Assembly: GCA_016176845.1 (NCBI GenBank)
Contig: JACOWJ010000029.1
Coordinates: 19,335 to 83,334 of the forward strand
Reading direction: 5' to 3'
Origin: Nitrospinota bacterium
GTDB taxonomy: Bacteria; 2-12-FULL-45-22; JACOWJ01
Length of the DNA stretch: 64,000 bases
Of this stretch, positions 61,314 through 64,000 are shown piece by piece (positions within the stretch are counted from its first letter, which is position 1; each line of letters opens with the position of its first letter). The notes under the pieces are model-generated. The model did not search any database, was not told the origin of the DNA, and saw nothing but the letters and a program-made list of their open reading frames with translations. The translations under genes and the position numbers were made by a program.

Positions 61314-62774
61314 ATGAACCCAAACAGGAGGATCGTCTTTCTATGTAAAGCAACGATGGGGATGTTAATCGCCCTGTTCTTGATTTCCAGCGTTGCCGTT
61401 GCGGAAGAGCCGCCCCCGTATGTCAAAGATTGGGTCGAGTTCGCCAAGGCTTCCGGCAATGCCGCGGATAAGAAATGGGCGGAACTGCTGAATCACCCGG
61501 ATACATGGAGCTTGCAGAAGGGATGGAAGGAATGGCGGGGGTACGATGTCTCCGATCTCCTCGAGGAGGCAAGAAAGAAAGGGGAGATCCCCAAGGAGCT
61601 CAAGCCGGGACTGGTGATCACCCAGGACAACTATAAGAACTTCCTCTGGCTTCCCAAGTTCCTGCCTCAAAGCGTCATCAACCGCCTGGCGGATAAGCAG
61701 TGGCTGCCGATCAAGCAGATCCGGGTGGTCCCCAATACCTCTTATTATCTCTCGAAAAAGAGGTTGGACGGGGCAAAGAAGGAGACCGGCCAATTTTACG
61801 TGAGCCAAACCGGGGGTGCCAGGGTGAAGAACTGCATCACCTGTGGGCCTGGGGGAGAGGATACCTGGGCCCTCAGAAGCCAGGGGCTGCCCTTTGCCCC
61901 TAAGCCCAAGGACGGGTGGGAGCTCGTCTGGCTCCATATGGCCCATGACGTGGCCACAGATGCCCTTTATTTTAAGCCGATCGATTTCGTAATGTGCAAC
62001 TCCAAGAACAAAGTGGAACGGATCCAAACGGGCCACCTGTGGTGGATGCGGTTCCATGGCCGGACCGATTACAGCCCGACCCCCGAGTTCCCCAAGCAGG
62101 AAGAGATCTTCCAAGGAGGGGCAGTTTTCTGGCTTCATCCCCTCGATGTGAAGGGCCTCTGTGGGGTCCGCCTCCGCTCTTTCGACCCCTTAAAGCAGGA
62201 TTCCTTTAAGGTCTACATTCCCACCTTACGGAGGACGCGGGTGCTGGCAGGAAGCGACACCCAGGACCCCCTGGCGGTGAACAGCGACCTCACCTGGGAC
62301 GAATGGCGGGCCTTCTGGCAGCATATCAGCCGGGCCGAGCAGGACTGGAAAATTGTGGGCGAGGGATGGATCCTGGCCCCCCCGGAGCGGGGGATGGTGG
62401 ACCGCGGGCTGGTGTTCACCGATTGTGAGTATAAGAGCGTGGACGTGGAGCTGCGGCCGGTTTGGATCTTGGAGATGAAGGACAAGACGGGGAAGTACCA
62501 GTACAGCAAGCGAATACTCTGGATCGATAAGGAGTGGTACTATATCCAGGACACAGAGATGTACGACAAGAAGGGCAACCTCTGGCGGACCTGGTGGGAT
62601 GACGTCCGTTTCTGGAATCCTCGGACTGGAATCTCGATGTGGCGAGGGGTTGGGGTTTGGGACTCCATCAACCATCACCACACCTATATCCAAATGAACG
62701 TCGATTTCGAGGAGGCCAGCAAAGGGACCAAGGCCCAGTATTTCGACATTGAGACATTGCGCACTTACAAGTAA
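61314..62774 (+). CDS. DUF1329 exported protein
   Basis: 486 residues from ATG 61314 (GGAGGAACG upstream). Signal peptide ending SVAVAEE. QWLPIKQIRVVPNTSYYLSK, WELVWLHMAHDVATDALYF, RVLAGSDTQDPLAVNSDLTW and WWDDVRFWNPRTG are DUF1329 blocks, a LolA/LolB-like fold thought to carry a lipid-like ligand in the periplasm. Completes the YCF48-RND-DUF1302-DUF1329 operon. Confidence 0.85.
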   Translation: MNPNRRIVFLCKATMGMLIALFLISSVAVAEEPPPYVKDWVEFAKASGNAADKKWAELLNHPDTWSLQKGWKEWRGYDVSDLLEEARKKGEIPKELKPGLVITQDNYKNFLWLPKFLPQSVINRLADKQWLPIKQIRVVPNTSYYLSKKRLDGAKKETGQFYVSQTGGARVKNCITCGPGGEDTWALRSQGLPFAPKPKDGWELVWLHMAHDVATDALYFKPIDFVMCNSKNKVERIQTGHLWWMRFHGRTDYSPTPEFPKQEEIFQGGAVFWLHPLDVKGLCGVRLRSFDPLKQDSFKVYIPTLRRTRVLAGSDTQDPLAVNSDLTWDEWRAFWQHISRAEQDWKIVGEGWILAPPERGMVDRGLVFTDCEYKSVDVELRPVWILEMKDKTGKYQYSKRILWIDKEWYYIQDTEMYDKKGNLWRTWWDDVRFWNPRTGISMWRGVGVWDSINHHHTYIQMNVDFEEASKGTKAQYFDIETLRTYK

Positions 62775-62776
62775 TA

Positions 62777-62873
62777 AATTAGGGATTAGGGGCTAGGGGC
62801 TAGTAAGAAAGAAGAGCTTTTGCTAATCCCTAGTCCCTAGTCCCTAGCCCCTAAAAATGGAAATTCCTATACG
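62777..62873. repeat. TAGGGAT heptamer hairpin plus 20-bp motif, fourth copy
   Basis: TTAGGGATTAGGGGCTAGGG, CTAGTAAGAAAGAAGAGC, TTTTGCTAATCCC, CTAGTCCCTAGTCCC, then AAATGGAAATTCCTATACGA. Nearly identical to 46935-47030. Confidence 0.9.
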
Positions 62874-62934
62874 ATGAACTTACAAGTAACGAGCTATGAG
62901 ATACCCAACCTGGCTTCGCAAAACCAGAGGGCTT

Positions 62935-64000
62935 ATGATGCAGAAGATTTTCAAGAGATTGGGCAATCATCAAGGGGCCGGCCGGCTTGGCGGCCTCTTG
63001 ATTGTGGGAGGGATTTTTACCGTCGTTTTTGTTGGCTTGGTGATCACGGTCATCTATCTGAGCAAAAGGGAGAAGGAGAAGGTTCAGGGGGAAAAGAAGG
63101 AGACTAAAGCCACCATCCTCCTCACGGTTGCGGTGGACTCTCAGAAGGTGACCGATGTCCTTTTTGACACCGCCCTCAAGAAGGAATTTTTTTCCCAAGA
63201 ATCTCTCCAGGTCAAGGATGTGCGCAAAGCCTCCAGCCAAGAGGCCCTCGATTCCCTGGAAAAGGGAGAGGCCCAGGTCGCCTTGATCGATGTCGCTCCC
63301 CTATTGGATAAAGGGGGAGGATATCGTCTCGTTGCCCCGATCGGCCATCTGCTTTTGTGGGGAGTGACCAAGAATGAGCGGGTAGCCGAGGAGGCCAAGG
63401 ATCTGGCTTCTTTGAGTGCTTATCCCCTCCTGAGCGATGCCCGAGAAGGGGAGGAGAACCGAATCCTTCTGGATGGGCTTGCCCACCAGGCTCATGCAAC
63501 CATCCGATATGACCAGGTAGATCATCAAGAATTCTTCCGCCTCAAGCAGCCTCCGGAGATCCTGCTCACCGCTGAGCCGGGAATCAGCCAGGGGTTAAAA
63601 TATGGCGGCAAGGTCTGTTTCCGCATCACCCCGGCAGCCCTCGGCCTCCCTTCCTCCCCGCCGACACGTTGTCTGGCGGCCAAGTTGAGCTACCTTCAGG
63701 GCAAGGAGGGAGAGGAGGCAACGCTCCGCCTTCGCGCCGCCCTGAAAAAGGCGAGCGACCTCATCTACACCAACCCCATGGGCATCCTCAATGATGTCTT
63801 GTACAACGTCTATTTCGGCCAGTATGACCTGGAGGTATTGGCCGAGGTCATCCAGCGGCTGGTACAGGAAAAGGCCATCCCCCGGGAGATGGAGGTGAGC
63901 TCCCCGCTTTTCATGCAGCTGGCGCGCGCCCAGTTGAAGGCACAGGGCAAGGACGGTGCTCAGGCCGAGGGGCTGGCCAGCCAGATTCTGTGGAAAGGGC
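62935..64000 (+). CDS. membrane-anchored solute-binding-like protein, 3' end beyond window
   Basis: Open from ATG 62935/62938 to the window edge, 355 residues so far. Short basic start, one membrane helix (LGGLLIVGGIFTVVFVGLVI), then a periplasmic domain: ATILLTVAVDSQKVTDVLFD, KGEAQVALIDVAPLLDKGGG, HLLLWGVTKNERV, EILLTAEPGISQGL. The pattern of strands and the DVAPLL segment resemble type II solute-binding or phosphonate-type binding proteins, and the following helices suggest an attached domain. No recognisable catalytic motif. Follows the DUF1329 gene after a repeat. Confidence 0.5.
   Translation, partial: MMQKIFKRLGNHQGAGRLGGLLIVGGIFTVVFVGLVITVIYLSKREKEKVQGEKKETKATILLTVAVDSQKVTDVLFDTALKKEFFSQESLQVKDVRKASSQEALDSLEKGEAQVALIDVAPLLDKGGGYRLVAPIGHLLLWGVTKNERVAEEAKDLASLSAYPLLSDAREGEENRILLDGLAHQAHATIRYDQVDHQEFFRLKQPPEILLTAEPGISQGLKYGGKVCFRITPAALGLPSSPPTRCLAAKLSYLQGKEGEEATLRLRAALKKASDLIYTNPMGILNDVLYNVYFGQYDLEVLAEVIQRLVQEKAIPREMEVSSPLFMQLARAQLKAQGKDGAQAEGLASQILWKG

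Overview
The window is a 64 kb piece of a GC-rich bacterial chromosome with one clearly AT-rich island (about 34.2-40.4 kb). FadL, RND and DUF1302 outer-membrane genes indicate a Gram-negative cell. MglA/Roadblock signalling, LutABC, the xanthine-dehydrogenase family, UbiD and the abundance of decayed genes and intergenic hairpin repeats fit an uncultured anaerobic or microaerobic lineage of Desulfobacterota (old Deltaproteobacteria) or a neighbour. That placement is inference from gene content only.

Layout. 0-13.7 kb is a graveyard between intact genes: a DUF433/DUF5615 pair, two secreted proteins, then an NFACT (RqcH-like) protein and a MoxR ATPase/VWA pair. Between them lie truncated or fused remnants of CstA, Uma2, a secreted-protein paralogue, a methyltransferase, SecA, two glycosyltransferases and an ICMT-type methyltransferase. 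13.9-18.8 kb carries UbiD, a small exported protein and LutA plus a LutB-LutC fusion. 18.9-23.3 kb has a secreted protein, an MNT-HEPN fusion, a HAD phosphatase, an SDR and a free-standing archaeal-type ThrRS editing domain.

23.5-26.4 kb is a compact minus-strand set for prenylated FMN: an LpdD-like chaperone, RibBA, UbiX and an archaeal-type CTP-dependent riboflavin kinase. Together these could take GTP/ribulose-5-P and riboflavin to FMN to prFMN, the cofactor of the UbiD encoded 10 kb away. 26.8-33.5 kb holds a Clp1/Grc3-like kinase, a ferritin-like protein, tRNA-Leu(CAG), MtnA and a three-subunit molybdenum hydroxylase.

34.2-40.4 kb is the most striking part: six co-directional AT-rich genes for a TPR/zinc-ribbon membrane protein, a PATAN (DUF4388) protein with a membrane helix and a GspG-like C-terminus, three Roadblock proteins (one with TPRs), and an MglA-type GTPase joined by a 10-residue repeat linker to a SurA-like chaperone segment. 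It looks like a self-contained GTPase switch at the envelope.

40.4-46.7 kb has queC, queE, a NifX-like protein, HicAB, enolase, a QueG-like remnant and a 29-residue COX24-type peptide. 47-64 kb looks devoted to hydrophobic compounds: a nitroreductase-like protein, FadL, a HMG-CoA-synthase-like/DUF35 fusion with a thiolase, and a YCF48-RND-DUF1302-DUF1329 cluster, ending in a truncated solute-binding-like gene.

Intergenic DNA is packed with short repeats: tandem arrays of varied sequence but always 7-bp period, often folded as hairpins; GTAC-ended hairpin elements flanked by TTA; an about 85-bp repeat; a 20-bp motif; and GAGACC/GGTCTC hairpins.
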